A DNA stretch of 64,000 bases from CAYTLW01 sp964438735 (GTDB lineage: Bacteria > Myxococcota_A > UBA9042). Position 1 is the stretch's first letter. Every line of letters begins with the position of its first letter. The stretch is taken from positions 23,202-87,201 of the forward strand of contig CAYTLW010000020.1 of the NCBI GenBank assembly GCA_964438735.1, read 5' to 3'. The position numbers were made by a program, and so were the translations under genes. The notes beneath the pieces were generated by a model. The model searched no databases, had not been told where the DNA came from, and was given only the letters and a program-made list of their open reading frames with translations. Below, one piece after another: positions 50,705 through 60,217 of the stretch.

Positions 50705-52516
50705 TCAGTCAGGGTCAAACCAGCGAGGTGGAACCACGTCGGTCGACGAAAACAAGCGCCGGGCTTCGTCAACCAGCCCTTCATCGCCTGTGATGATCGC
50801 TGCAAATGCCAACTCGATGGACGCGGCCAGTCGATTGCCCGAAGCCAGCAATGGAAACACCGCGGCGGCGATGGCATCCGGGCCCATGGCTTCATCATCT
50901 GGATCGGCCGCTTCTTCGCCAGCTACGGTGGCCAGGGTGGTGGCCAGTGCTCGCATGCCAGCGGCCGCGTCGGCGGCCTGGTGATCAGCCAGCGTAGCCA
51001 CGGCATCGAACGCTGGCGCAGGCGCGGGTGGTCGCCCAGCCAGGGCCTCCGTACGCCAGATGGCCCCACTCGCGTAGAGGGTCGGCAGCGCCTCGCCGAT
51101 GGCCTGCCAGCGTCCCAGCGCCTCGCGATAGCTGGCCTCGGCGAGCTCCAATTCGCCACGCCACTGCTCGAACTGGCCATTGGCCATGCGGGCAGCGGCG
51201 TACTCGCGTGGATTCAAGTCCGGATCAGCGGTCTCCAGCAAATCGGCCAGCAGGTCGGCGGCGCGCGGGTCGCCTGACAGGATCGCCAACTCGGCATCGT
51301 GCAGGCCGCAGGCAAAACGTTCGGAGGCGGACGCCTCGTCGATCTGCGCCGCCTCGACCTGGCTGCGAGCATCCTCCAGCAGCCCCGATCGAACCGACAG
51401 CCGCGCTGAGACCAAGGCCTTGCGCAGGACCAGACGCGCGCCGCCCTGCTCTGCCTGCAATCGCTCGACCAGGCCCTCCGCTCCGGCGGCGTCGCCCATG
51501 GCCAGGTAGACATCCGCCAGCGCCAGGCCCACCTCCAACGCTGCCCGCTGATCACCGGCTTGCAGCAACGTGTCGTGGGCCGCCTCGAGACCAGCCCTGC
51601 CTTGCACGAGGTCACCGATGCGGCAGAGGACCGCAGACTTGTTGACGGTCGCGGCGATGGCGCCGGCCGGCTGGCCGATGCTCAGGAAGGCCTGCTCGGC
51701 CGCGACGAACGCCTCCAAACTGCGCTCGGGAGTCGAGGAATCCGCCAGCGTAAGCGCCTGCGCGAGCCGAGCCCGCGCCACACCACGCACATCTCCGAGG
51801 GTCTCTGAAACCTCGAGGCTCGCATCGAATGCCTCCATGGCTGCGGTCGCTTGCCCACGGTCGCGCAGGATATGGCCGCGATTGAGTTGTGCGACGCCGC
51901 GCAACAACGCCAGCTGCTCCGTATTGGATTGCTCGATCGCCTCGGCCAGGGCCTGTTCGGCCGCCTCCAGGTTGCCGGCGCCCCGTTCCAGGTCACCGAT
52001 GCAGATCAGGGCGTTGACGACACCAGGCCGGTTGCCGATCTGCCGAAACAAGCCCAGCGACTCCTCCAACAACTCCCGCGCCTCGTCTGGTTGCAGCAGG
52101 CGCGTCAGCAGCCGGCCCAGGTTGCCGGCGCTGGTGGCGATGCCGGCGGAGTCGTCTCCCTCGCGCTGAAAGCCCAGAGCCAGCTGATGGGCCTCCACGG
52201 CGCCGCCCAGATCTCCGGCCATCTCCAACAGGGCGCCCCGGTCGGTCAGCGCAGAGAGGTACCGACTGTTGAGGTTGTTGGCCTCCGCCTCGTGTTCGAC
52301 CCACTCGATGCATTCGCGCGCGACCTGCAACTCCCCAGCTCGCAAATGGAAGTGCCCTTCGAGCAGAGCGGCGGCGCAGGCGCCATCGAGGTCGTCGGCC
52401 TCCAACAGGACCTGCCGAGCCCGGCTGGACAGTCGCGCGGCGACCGCGATTTCGCCCTTGGCACCACGGGCCTCGGCCTGTTTATAGAGTTCGACCCCGA
52501 CGTCTCGATCCGCCAC
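50705..52516 (-). CDS. TPR repeat protein
   Basis: 603 residues from GTG 52516, which follows AGGGGAAG; a GTG 11 codons upstream is less supported. The whole chain is TPR-like helical hairpins, for example LLEMAGDLGGAVEAHQLALGFQREG, NLGRLLTRLLQPDEARELLEESLGLF, CIGDLERGAGNLEAAEQALAEAI and LNRGHILRDRGQATAAMEAFDASLEV. No signal peptide or enzyme domain, so probably a cytoplasmic scaffold. It lies 58 bases after the SDR gene and before lon. Confidence 0.85.
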   Translation of the reverse strand: MADRDVGVELYKQAEARGAKGEIAVAARLSSRARQVLLEADDLDGACAAALLEGHFHLRAGELQVARECIEWVEHEAEANNLNSRYLSALTDRGALLEMAGDLGGAVEAHQLALGFQREGDDSAGIATSAGNLGRLLTRLLQPDEARELLEESLGLFRQIGNRPGVVNALICIGDLERGAGNLEAAEQALAEAIEQSNTEQLALLRGVAQLNRGHILRDRGQATAAMEAFDASLEVSETLGDVRGVARARLAQALTLADSSTPERSLEAFVAAEQAFLSIGQPAGAIAATVNKSAVLCRIGDLVQGRAGLEAAHDTLLQAGDQRAALEVGLALADVYLAMGDAAGAEGLVERLQAEQGGARLVLRKALVSARLSVRSGLLEDARSQVEAAQIDEASASERFACGLHDAELAILSGDPRAADLLADLLETADPDLNPREYAAARMANGQFEQWRGELELAEASYREALGRWQAIGEALPTLYASGAIWRTEALAGRPPAPAPAFDAVATLADHQAADAAAGMRALATTLATVAGEEAADPDDEAMGPDAIAAAVFPLLASGNRLAASIELAFAAIITGDEGLVDEARRLFSSTDVVPPRWFDPD

Positions 52517-52574
52517 GTGCTTCCCCTGTCTTGAGGTGGACTTGACCACCGATGCGACCGCGACGACCGCCGCC

Positions 52575-53396
52575 TCAGACCATGACGCTGCCGCCCGAGA
52601 TGTCGATGCCCTGTCCGGTGATCATGTCGCCTTGCGTGCCCAACAGGAACTGCACGTAATGCGCGACCTCGGAGGGTTTGATCATCCGGCGGACCACCTG
52701 CTGTCGCATCATCTCGGCGGTGACCTCTTGCAGGTTTCGACCGCTCTGCTTGGCCATGCGGCTGAGCAGATCGTGGGCCATCTTGGTGTCGACCCAGCCC
52801 GGATTGATGGCATTGACCCGGATATTGCGCGGCGCCAGCTCGTGCGCCATGCCGCGCACCAGGCCCATGATGGCGTGCTTGGAGGCGGTGTAGGCGTGAG
52901 AGCCCGGCACACCGAAGCGTGACAGGACCGAGCCGACCATGACCACCCGTCCGCCCGACGGCATGTGCTGGGTCGCCAGCTGGGTCAGGAAGAAGGTGCC
53001 CATCAGGTTGATCTCGATGATCTTGCGGAATCGCTGGCGCGCCTTGGCGCTGCAATCATCCAGTGGCGTCGGGGCGTTGACCCCCGCGCAACAGACCAGC
53101 ACGTCGATGGGCCCGAAGCGGGACTCCGCGTTCACCACCGCCTCGTCGATCGAGTCCGTGTCGGCCAGATCCATGCGCAAGGAATGGGCGCGATCGTTGC
53201 CGATGTCCATGGCGATGCCGAGCATCCGGTTGTAGGAGCGGGCGGCCAGGGAGAGGTTGTAATTCGACTCGCCAAGCAGCCGGGCCACGGCCTCGCCGAT
53301 CCCTCGGGAGGCGCCCGTCACCAGGACGTGTTTGGGGCGCGCGTTGAGCGCGTCCATCAAGGCGCTCTGCGGCAACTTCACGGTTGACATGGCCAC
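52575..53396 (-). CDS. Short-chain dehydrogenase/reductase
   Basis: 273 residues from GTG 53396 (GGAGG eight bases upstream); ATG 53390 also possible. Classical SDR: VLVTGASRGIGEAVARLL for the NAD(P)-binding turn, CCAGVNAP, the catalytic Ser of VGSVLSRFG and Tyr-Lys of YTASKH, and NPGWVDTKM. The C-terminal TGQGIDISGG is typical of 3-oxoacyl-ACP reductase-like and 3-hydroxyacyl-CoA dehydrogenase-like members. Substrate unknown. It sits between the small membrane protein gene and the TPR gene. Confidence 0.9.
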   Translation of the reverse strand: MAMSTVKLPQSALMDALNARPKHVLVTGASRGIGEAVARLLGESNYNLSLAARSYNRMLGIAMDIGNDRAHSLRMDLADTDSIDEAVVNAESRFGPIDVLVCCAGVNAPTPLDDCSAKARQRFRKIIEINLMGTFFLTQLATQHMPSGGRVVMVGSVLSRFGVPGSHAYTASKHAIMGLVRGMAHELAPRNIRVNAINPGWVDTKMAHDLLSRMAKQSGRNLQEVTAEMMRQQVVRRMIKPSEVAHYVQFLLGTQGDMITGQGIDISGGSVMV

Positions 53397-53430
53397 TGCT
53401 GTTTCCTCCCACGCGCCCGTTACGGCGCGT

Positions 53431-53766
53431 TCAATTCCCGGCCGGTTGGCCGGTCGCGGTCACCGGTCGGGCCTCGTTCTGTGTGCGTCGGATTTCCTTG
53501 CCTGCCTCGCCCCAGATCCCTTGCCAGGAGCCGACCACGATGGCGGCGATGAGCCAGGCCGCAACGATCAGGTACAGGCTGTACATGCTGCCCCGGAAGA
53601 AGCGGTAGAGCGGCGGCTTGCGCTCCATCTTTTCCAGCTGCTCGGCGATCTCAATCGCCTCTCGCTGGGCTTCTTCTTCGGAGACCTCCAACGGCGCGGG
53701 ATCCTCGGACTCCGGGGTCGGCGCCTGCGGCACCTCCTCCGGAATGTCGGTCTTCGGATCGGTCAC
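53431..53766 (-). CDS. Small acidic single-span membrane protein
   Basis: 111 residues from GTG 53766 (CTGGAG upstream). Residues 1-50 are acidic and Pro/Glu-rich; a single helix spans about 61-80; the tail is short and polar. It is 18 bases after the PHP-domain lipoprotein gene in the same operon and may serve as its membrane partner; that is inference from position. Confidence 0.72.
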   Translation of the reverse strand: MTDPKTDIPEEVPQAPTPESEDPAPLEVSEEEAQREAIEIAEQLEKMERKPPLYRFFRGSMYSLYLIVAAWLIAAIVVGSWQGIWGEAGKEIRRTQNEARPVTATGQPAGN

Positions 53767-53784
53767 GTTGGATCTCCAGTGTGC

Positions 53785-56700
53785 TCAGGGCGTGGTGCTG
53801 CCGACGCCGTGACCACCGATGGCGCTGCGCAGGGCGCCGGTCTGCAGCGCGGTGTAGACGTCGCAGACGCCGGGGATCGGCACCCCGCAACGTCGCTCCG
53901 GTTCGAGGCAGACATAGTCCTTCTGCACGTCGGTGCAGGACTCGCCGCTGCCATCTTCGAGCAGATTGGAGGCCGGGTCACAGGCCGGTGAACAGAAGGG
54001 CAGCCGCTTGTTGGGCGCGTCGTACTTGCCATTGCCATCGGTGTCGACGAACAACGCGTTGGTGAAGGCGTAGGGCCGCACCGGATAGAAGTCCGGCCGC
54101 AGCACCGGGCGCGGGAACATGAAGCTGATCGCCGGCACATTGCCAAACGCCATGGACGCCACCAGCGGCAACTGCAGCTCACCGAAAGGCACATCGAGAT
54201 ACACCGGTCGCATCCAGTTGCGCTCACCCAGACCCATGACCACGACCGAGATCCAGGAGTCGGCATCGCGCTCATCGGCGGGCGGAATGGCCACCTCGAC
54301 CACCTTGTCCAAGTCGACGATCGCCGCGGGCGAGCTGCCGATGACCTTCTTGTCGATGGCGTTCTCCGGCAGGTCGTCCTCGTTCAGCCCCGTCGGCTCG
54401 CGGGCGACGCCTTCGCTGTAGACCAGTCGGCCATTGCTATAGACCTCCAGGCGATCGATGCCGAACCAGGAGGGCGTCTGCACCTTGATGCGCACAGCGA
54501 CATTGCCACCCTTGGTGCCGGGCACCACGTCGCCTGGGCCAGCGCCACCGACGCTGACAGTGACGAAGGGACCATAGCTCGCCTGCACCTTGCCGGCGCG
54601 CAGGTTGCGCGCGATCTCCGCCCGATCGATGGCCGCCGGGGCGTCGGTGCTCGAGCGGATCCAGGTGCGCGGCAGTCCAGGTTCGATATTGGAGGCGTGG
54701 CTATCCGATCCGCCCAGTCCCGCCTGGATGACACCCCACTCCAGCAGCCGGAAATAGTCCTCCATGGCGCCGGCGTGTTCTGAGCAGGGCCGGTCCAGGT
54801 GCTGGTCGATGCCCTTGATGGCCTTGCCCAACGGCTTGCCCAGTCGCTTGCCTACGCATTCGGCGTGCTCATCGTCTTCGGTGGCGACGTTATCCTTGCA
54901 GCCGCGGTCGAAACGACAGAGTTCGACCAGCTTGTTGGCGGCGTCGAACGCCTGCTTGGCGTCGGTCGGATCGGACGTGGTCTTTTCGTCATACCAGGCG
55001 TCCTGCTCGGCCTTGGTACGAACCAGGCTGTCGGCGTTGACGACCCGGGCCAGCACGGCGCGATGGCGCAGCTTGCAGGCCGTGGCGCTCAACTCCGGCG
55101 CGCAGGTGGTCAGCTTCGTCAGCCCGCGCTCACCCAACTCCGGACAGGCGTTGGCCAGGTCGCGCTCCAGCGGGTTCTTCCAGCAGGCGCCATAACCCCA
55201 TGTGCACCGCCCATCCTTGGCGCAGCCCGGCAGCTGTTGGCAGGCCTCGGTCGAGGTGGGGGCGTCCGCCGTGATCTCGGCCTTGGTCATGCAGATGGCC
55301 ACCGGTCCCTTGCCGTCGACGCAGTAGAAGCCGTCATCGCAACGGCCGAGCTTGTGATCGATCTCGCGGCAGGGGCCGTAATGGGCGCCGCGGCCGGGCG
55401 ACAGGGGCTCCAGGCTGTTGCCGGCGCGCTCGATTCGATACAGGCAACGCTCGAAAGTGTGAATCTCGCGAATCGTGGGCGTGTGCACCAGGTCGAAACG
55501 CTTGCCGTTGAAGACCTCCATGGCGTCCTGGTTGCAGGCCACGGTGCGGAAGACCTGGGTGTCCGTCTCCAGGCTCTCGTCGCGGTATCGGGTCATGGAG
55601 AAGTTGTCCAAGCCGATCTGCGATGCCCAGCCGAGGAAACCGTCGCGCGGGTGAGCGATGATGGTGGTGGGTTTTTCGTCCACGCCCTCGAATCCGTTGC
55701 GATTGAAGACCACGTCGTCGAAGACCTGGTTCGAGGACATGCAGTACCAGTCCACGGCACCGTGGGCCGGAACCTTGGTGCCCATGTAGCGGATCGGGAA
55801 GCCGATGAAGTGCCCGATATCCAGGGTCGAGATCTCCACGCCGACCACCGACGCCAGCCATTGATCCAGCCCGAAGGCTTTGATCCAAGGCAGGAAGTCG
55901 GTCACCACGTCGTGATCGGTGGCGGCGGCGTAATCCACCCCTTCGGCGACGATGGTCTTGACCCGCTGCGCCAAGGGCATGCCGCTGTCGAAGCTGGGCT
56001 GCTGGTGCAGGTGGAAGTCACCGCTGATCCAGCCGGTGGTGTCGATTTCATGCTGCAGCAGCGCGCCGATGGTGCGCTCCTGGCCGTGGGCGATCTCGAT
56101 CTCCTCGTCGTGGGTGCCGTACTCGAAGCCATGCGAGACGACGAGCCGATAGCGCCCGGCGGCGACGGCCATCTCCAGGTCGCCGTCGGCGGTGAAGGCG
56201 ATCTGCTGCACGCCGGTGCCCAGTCGACCCTGGCCGAGATAGACCCGCCGCCCACCGTCGCGCTCCATCGCCTTGCCGTCGGCGTCCAGCAGCACGAGGG
56301 TCGCCTTGGCCGGCAGGCGCCGACCCTGCTGGTCCGTGGCCCGGATGTGCAGCCGTGCGGGGGTCGGCAGGGAGGGCAGGAGTACGTGGGTCTTGCCGCT
56401 GGTGACGGTGACACTGATGGGCGGCCCGACAACGATGCGCTGCTCGTCCATGGGCACGAAGACCCAGTCGCCGGGCGGTAGCCGCGCTTCGAAGTTGCCG
56501 TCTTCTACCGGATCGACGCCCAGGTCGGCGTCGATGGCGTTGTGCACCCCGGGCCGGCCGTCGATGGCACGATTGGCAGCGACCAGGTCGTCCACATGGG
56601 CCCATTGCCGACCCGGCTGCGGGTTGCTGAAGACCACCACCGACGCGTTGGCGGCCGAGGCGCCGGTATCCTGCCAGCGGACGTAGCCCTTGACCGTGCC

Positions 56701-58083
56701 CGTGGCTACACCGCGGTGGCTGTTGATGATGTCGACCACGCTGGCCGCGTCGCCGCCGCCGACCGCGAGGAAGCGCTCGAATTCGTAGACCCGGTGACGA
56801 TCGCAGCTGTCGTCGTCGGCCTCACCGTGCAGGCATTGAATGGTCGCGGCGATGAATGGGGTGGCGGTCGAGGTGAACACCGGCACCGCGACCTTGGGCG
56901 GCGGGTCGTTCTTGTTTCGCTTGACCGTGTAGTAGGCGTAGCTGACATCGCCGCCGAGCGCGGCGACGTAATCGAAGGTCAGCGGTCGGGCGAAGGTGTC
57001 GCGACCCTCGAACCACGCCTGCCAGACCTCTGACTCTTCGTCGAACCCGTTGTAGGGCACGAACTGCTTGTTCTTCTTGCCAAAGAAGACGAAGTCCCCA
57101 GCCCCGAGTCCGCCCTTGCGCGGCACCTGTGCCTTGGCCTTTTCGGCCGGCGGCAGCTTGTTATACGCCTTGGCCTGGCTCTCGTTCTCGCCCAGGATCA
57201 CGCCGATGACGGACTCGTCGCCGGTGGCCACCCGCATGGGCAGGATCTCGCTGCACTCGGGTTTATTGGTCTTTGGGTTGATGGGGCACACCTGGCATCC
57301 AGTGGCCGGATCGACCTGATAGGCGATCTCGTCGCCGGCGTCGCAGGTCTTGGCGCAGCCATCCAGCGACGGGCAGGCGCATTTGCCGTCGTCGTTGCAG
57401 ACCAGCCCGTCGCCGCAGACCTTGACCGCGGTGGCCTCGGTGCACTCGACCTCGTCGCGCACCGACTTGGGCAGATCCGGCGGCACCCGCACAGCGGTCT
57501 TCATGCGCACGAAGGACTCGCCCGGGCGCAGGCTATAGTCCGTGCGGAACCATACCTCTGGCTTGACGTCCAGGTACTTAAGGAAGTCCTGCAGGGCCTC
57601 CTTGTTGTCGCGGATCGCGTTCAGGGCGTGGATCATGGCGTAGCCGCGCCCCTCGACGCGGATCACTGCCTCTTCGCCATCGCTGCCGTCGCGGTAGACG
57701 CTGACCTCGCTGTCCAGCGGCGCCGGCACCATCAGGTTGGCCAGCGGAAAGACCTCGGCGAAGCGATCTCGGCCCTCGCCCTCGGGGAAGCGGCCATCCT
57801 TGCGGCGGATGTCGGCGTCGACCAGGCTGCCGCCGAAGACGCCGGGGCCCCACGAACGCTCCGTGTCCAGAATGGCGACCCGGATCTTGTCGTTCTCCAG
57901 GACGAAGTCGCCCACGTCGGCGTAGGCCACCGGGCCGCCGACCAGCTCGTGGCGACTCTCGGCCCGCTTGGCCCGCAGCAGGTTCGGTTCCTTCTGCTCG
58001 CAGCCCGACAGCAGCAACAAGGCCACGAGCACGGCGGGCAGGCAGCCGAGCAGGCGTGGTGATCGCAGCGGATGACGTGCCAT
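53785..58083 (-). CDS. Giant lipoprotein with PHP-type (CehA/McbA-like) metallohydrolase domain
   Basis: 1432 residues from ATG 58083 (CGGAG upstream). Signal peptide with Cys28 (LLLLSGCEQ). Residues 30-660 are mostly beta with Cys clusters near 215-290 and an Ig-like or carboxypeptidase-regulatory segment near 490-660. From about 685 to 1135 runs a PHP domain with all its metal-ligand motifs: GDFHLHQQ (His691, His693), ATDHD, VGVEIST, IIAHPRDG and GGSDSHAS (His1129). A Cys-rich insert of about 200 residues interrupts it (about 880-1080). The fold hydrolyses phosphoesters or related bonds. It is lipid-anchored and exported. It follows the porin gene by 14 bases, so the pair may take up and cleave a substrate. 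The substrate is unknown. Confidence 0.85.
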   Translation of the reverse strand: MARHPLRSPRLLGCLPAVLVALLLLSGCEQKEPNLLRAKRAESRHELVGGPVAYADVGDFVLENDKIRVAILDTERSWGPGVFGGSLVDADIRRKDGRFPEGEGRDRFAEVFPLANLMVPAPLDSEVSVYRDGSDGEEAVIRVEGRGYAMIHALNAIRDNKEALQDFLKYLDVKPEVWFRTDYSLRPGESFVRMKTAVRVPPDLPKSVRDEVECTEATAVKVCGDGLVCNDDGKCACPSLDGCAKTCDAGDEIAYQVDPATGCQVCPINPKTNKPECSEILPMRVATGDESVIGVILGENESQAKAYNKLPPAEKAKAQVPRKGGLGAGDFVFFGKKNKQFVPYNGFDEESEVWQAWFEGRDTFARPLTFDYVAALGGDVSYAYYTVKRNKNDPPPKVAVPVFTSTATPFIAATIQCLHGEADDDSCDRHRVYEFERFLAVGGGDAASVVDIINSHRGVATGTVKGYVRWQDTGASAANASVVVFSNPQPGRQWAHVDDLVAANRAIDGRPGVHNAIDADLGVDPVEDGNFEARLPPGDWVFVPMDEQRIVVGPPISVTVTSGKTHVLLPSLPTPARLHIRATDQQGRRLPAKATLVLLDADGKAMERDGGRRVYLGQGRLGTGVQQIAFTADGDLEMAVAAGRYRLVVSHGFEYGTHDEEIEIAHGQERTIGALLQHEIDTTGWISGDFHLHQQPSFDSGMPLAQRVKTIVAEGVDYAAATDHDVVTDFLPWIKAFGLDQWLASVVGVEISTLDIGHFIGFPIRYMGTKVPAHGAVDWYCMSSNQVFDDVVFNRNGFEGVDEKPTTIIAHPRDGFLGWASQIGLDNFSMTRYRDESLETDTQVFRTVACNQDAMEVFNGKRFDLVHTPTIREIHTFERCLYRIERAGNSLEPLSPGRGAHYGPCREIDHKLGRCDDGFYCVDGKGPVAICMTKAEITADAPTSTEACQQLPGCAKDGRCTWGYGACWKNPLERDLANACPELGERGLTKLTTCAPELSATACKLRHRAVLARVVNADSLVRTKAEQDAWYDEKTTSDPTDAKQAFDAANKLVELCRFDRGCKDNVATEDDEHAECVGKRLGKPLGKAIKGIDQHLDRPCSEHAGAMEDYFRLLEWGVIQAGLGGSDSHASNIEPGLPRTWIRSSTDAPAAIDRAEIARNLRAGKVQASYGPFVTVSVGGAGPGDVVPGTKGGNVAVRIKVQTPSWFGIDRLEVYSNGRLVYSEGVAREPTGLNEDDLPENAIDKKVIGSSPAAIVDLDKVVEVAIPPADERDADSWISVVVMGLGERNWMRPVYLDVPFGELQLPLVASMAFGNVPAISFMFPRPVLRPDFYPVRPYAFTNALFVDTDGNGKYDAPNKRLPFCSPACDPASNLLEDGSGESCTDVQKDYVCLEPERRCGVPIPGVCDVYTALQTGALRSAIGGHGVGSTTP

Positions 58084-58097
58084 GGATCCGCTCCGGG

Positions 58098-59414
58098 CTA
58101 CAGGCGCAGCAGCATCTTGGCCAGCACCACGTCGTTGTCGAAGGGCTGACCCGACTGCTCACGCCGGTGATCGAACTGCACGTCGAAGCGCAGCATGTTG
58201 CGGATGAAGTGCCAGCCGATGGAGGCGCTCAGCCACATCTCGTCGTCGCTGTTGTCGACCGAAGTGTTGGGATCGATCAGCTCGCCACGGGCGGCCAGGC
58301 TCAGCTTGCGGCCCATCCAGCCGGCTTCGATCACCGTCGCCCGGCGGCTCACTTCCGAGGGGATCGTCTGGGTGCCCGTGGGCTGCTCGTGGGGCTTCGC
58401 CGTATCCTCCAGGTGCTCCACCAGCAGGTGGAAGCCACGCGCCTTGAAATGCAAGTCGACGCCCCAACCCATGCCGCTGTTGGTGCCGCCATCGTTGAGC
58501 CACGCGCCACCGCCCAGGGCCATGCGCATGCCGCTCCGCTTCATGTCGGCCACGGCCTCGCCCATCTCGCCCAGCGGGGCCCACTGCAGGCGCCCGACGC
58601 CGCTGAGACCGTTGACCCGATTGCCGTGCAGGCCGGCCGAGTTTTCGGTGCCCTGGTAGAAGGTGCCCAGTCGGTCGAAGCCGTTGTAGGCGCCCAGGCG
58701 CCAGGAGATGCCGTGATCCTTGTAGTCACCGCCCAGTGTCACGCCCACCTGCCGGAATGGCGCCATGGCGGCGACCGCACGAGAGCGTTCGGACAGGGCC
58801 GCGTCCGCTGAACTCAGGATCGCCGAGCGGGAGAAGGGCACCGTTCGAGCGCCGAACCACATCTTGGCGAAACGGAAGCGCTCATAACCGATCCAGGCGT
58901 CGGTCAGTCGGCTGCCCGCCAGGTCGGTGACGATGGCGAAGGGCACCTTGGCGGCGAACTCGCCCACCAGGCCGAAGCGGGCCCGCGGGATGGCGAAACC
59001 GGTCAGCAAGCCGCGGTCGCCGGCGTCGCCCGGTCGTTCGACCAGGTCGCCGCGGATCAGCTGTGTATCGGCGCCCGCGAAGAGGCCGATGCGGGTCTCA
59101 AGGCGCACATGGGCGCCCACCTTCATCTCGCCACGCTGCACGATCGCCTGGCCCATCCGATAACGCGGGTAGCCGGGCGCCCGGTAGCCTGTCAGCCCCA
59201 GAGCCTTGTCCAGATTGTCGAACTCGGCCCGCGCACGCGCTTTGAGCACGGCCCGCGCGGTGCGGGTCAGCAACAACCGGCCAGCGGCCGTGGCGGTCGC
59301 CATGGCGGGCGGATCGGCGGCTGGGCTGGCCTGACCTTCCAGGGCGGTCAGCGAGAGGATCAAGGCGGCCGGGATCGTGGCTCTCCACACCCGTGTCCAG
59401 TGGTTTGTCTGCAT
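58098..59414 (-). CDS. Outer-membrane porin-like beta-barrel
   Basis: 438 residues from ATG 59414 with GCGGAGTGCG upstream. A signal peptide (about 10-30) is followed by long stretches of alternating hydrophobic and polar residues typical of a beta-barrel, for example ARFGLVGEFAAKVPFAIVTDL, AWIGYERFRFAKMWFGARTVPFSR, QVGVTLGGDYKDHGISWRLGAYNG. The wording resembles phosphate-selective porins of the OprO/OprP kind. It ends in LLRL without the usual terminal Phe. First gene of the operon with the PHP-domain lipoprotein. Confidence 0.75.
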   Translation of the reverse strand: MQTNHWTRVWRATIPAALILSLTALEGQASPAADPPAMATATAAGRLLLTRTARAVLKARARAEFDNLDKALGLTGYRAPGYPRYRMGQAIVQRGEMKVGAHVRLETRIGLFAGADTQLIRGDLVERPGDAGDRGLLTGFAIPRARFGLVGEFAAKVPFAIVTDLAGSRLTDAWIGYERFRFAKMWFGARTVPFSRSAILSSADAALSERSRAVAAMAPFRQVGVTLGGDYKDHGISWRLGAYNGFDRLGTFYQGTENSAGLHGNRVNGLSGVGRLQWAPLGEMGEAVADMKRSGMRMALGGGAWLNDGGTNSGMGWGVDLHFKARGFHLLVEHLEDTAKPHEQPTGTQTIPSEVSRRATVIEAGWMGRKLSLAARGELIDPNTSVDNSDDEMWLSASIGWHFIRNMLRFDVQFDHRREQSGQPFDNDVVLAKMLLRL

Positions 59415-59500
59415 CTGCGCACTCCGCATGCGAGGTGGCCGGAGACTAGCAGACCGACCGCCGGGATGCACCAGGGCGCCGATGCTGGCAAGCTTGGCCC

Positions 59501-60148
59501 ATGCGACGTATCGACAAGGCCAGGCGCATCGCCGAACAGCTGAACGACCTCTATGCCATCACCCCGATTCCACTGGATCATCGGGATCCTTACACCCTGT
59601 TGGTGGCGGTGATGTTGAGCGCCCAGTGCACCGACAAGAAGGTCAACGAGGTCACGCCGGCGCTCTTCGACCTGGCCGACAGCCCCGAGGCCATGGCCAG
59701 CGTTCACACCGACCAGATCCTGGCGGTCATCCGCCCGCTGGGCCTGGCGCCCACCAAGGCGCGCAACCTGAGCGCCCTCAGCCAGCGCCTGGTGGACGAG
59801 CACGACGGCCAGGTCCCCGCCGACATGGCCGCCCTCGAGGCGCTGCCAGGAGTCGGCCACAAGACCGCGTCGGTGGTGATGGTGCAGGCATTCGGCGAGC
59901 CCGCCTTTCCGGTCGACACCCACATCCACCGACTGGCCGCCCGCTGGGGTTTGAGCAATGGCAGCAACGTGGCCCGGACCGAACGCGACCTCAAGCGCCT
60001 CTTCCCCGCCGAACGCTGGGGGACCGTGCACTTGCAAATCATCTTCTTCGGCCGCGAGCACTGCCCGGCCAGGCGACACGACGCGGACGCCTGCCCCATC
60101 TGCAGCTGGGCGGCGAGCAAGAAGGCGAAGGCGAAGATGAAGGGGTGA
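59501..60148 (+). CDS. nth: Endonuclease III
   Basis: 215 residues. LSAQCTDKKVNEVTPALF, the helix-hairpin-helix ALPGVGHKTASV with Lys121, and FPVDTHIHRLAARWG with Asp139. It removes oxidised pyrimidines and cleaves abasic sites. The C-terminal iron-sulfur loop has only three cysteines (Cys188, Cys198, Cys201; C-x9-C-x2-C), the fourth being replaced in SWAASKKAK, so a normal 4Fe-4S cluster is unlikely. Divergent from the porin operon. Confidence 0.93.
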   Translation: MRRIDKARRIAEQLNDLYAITPIPLDHRDPYTLLVAVMLSAQCTDKKVNEVTPALFDLADSPEAMASVHTDQILAVIRPLGLAPTKARNLSALSQRLVDEHDGQVPADMAALEALPGVGHKTASVVMVQAFGEPAFPVDTHIHRLAARWGLSNGSNVARTERDLKRLFPAERWGTVHLQIIFFGREHCPARRHDADACPICSWAASKKAKAKMKG

Positions 60149-60217
60149 CGACGTGCCGCAGTGCAGCGGACCCGTGACAAGCGCCGGCCAGGCGCCGTTT
60201 GCGGGCGATTCGCGGCG

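Noticed and set aside
53413..53431. CGCGCC / GGCGCG hairpin between the small membrane protein and SDR genes
   Set aside because: No T-run and short stem; it may be chance or a processing site, not enough to call.
60181..60195. GCGCC-GGCCA-GGCGC hairpin between nth and the P-domain gene
   Set aside because: Five-base GC stem with no T-run; too common at this GC level to call a terminator.
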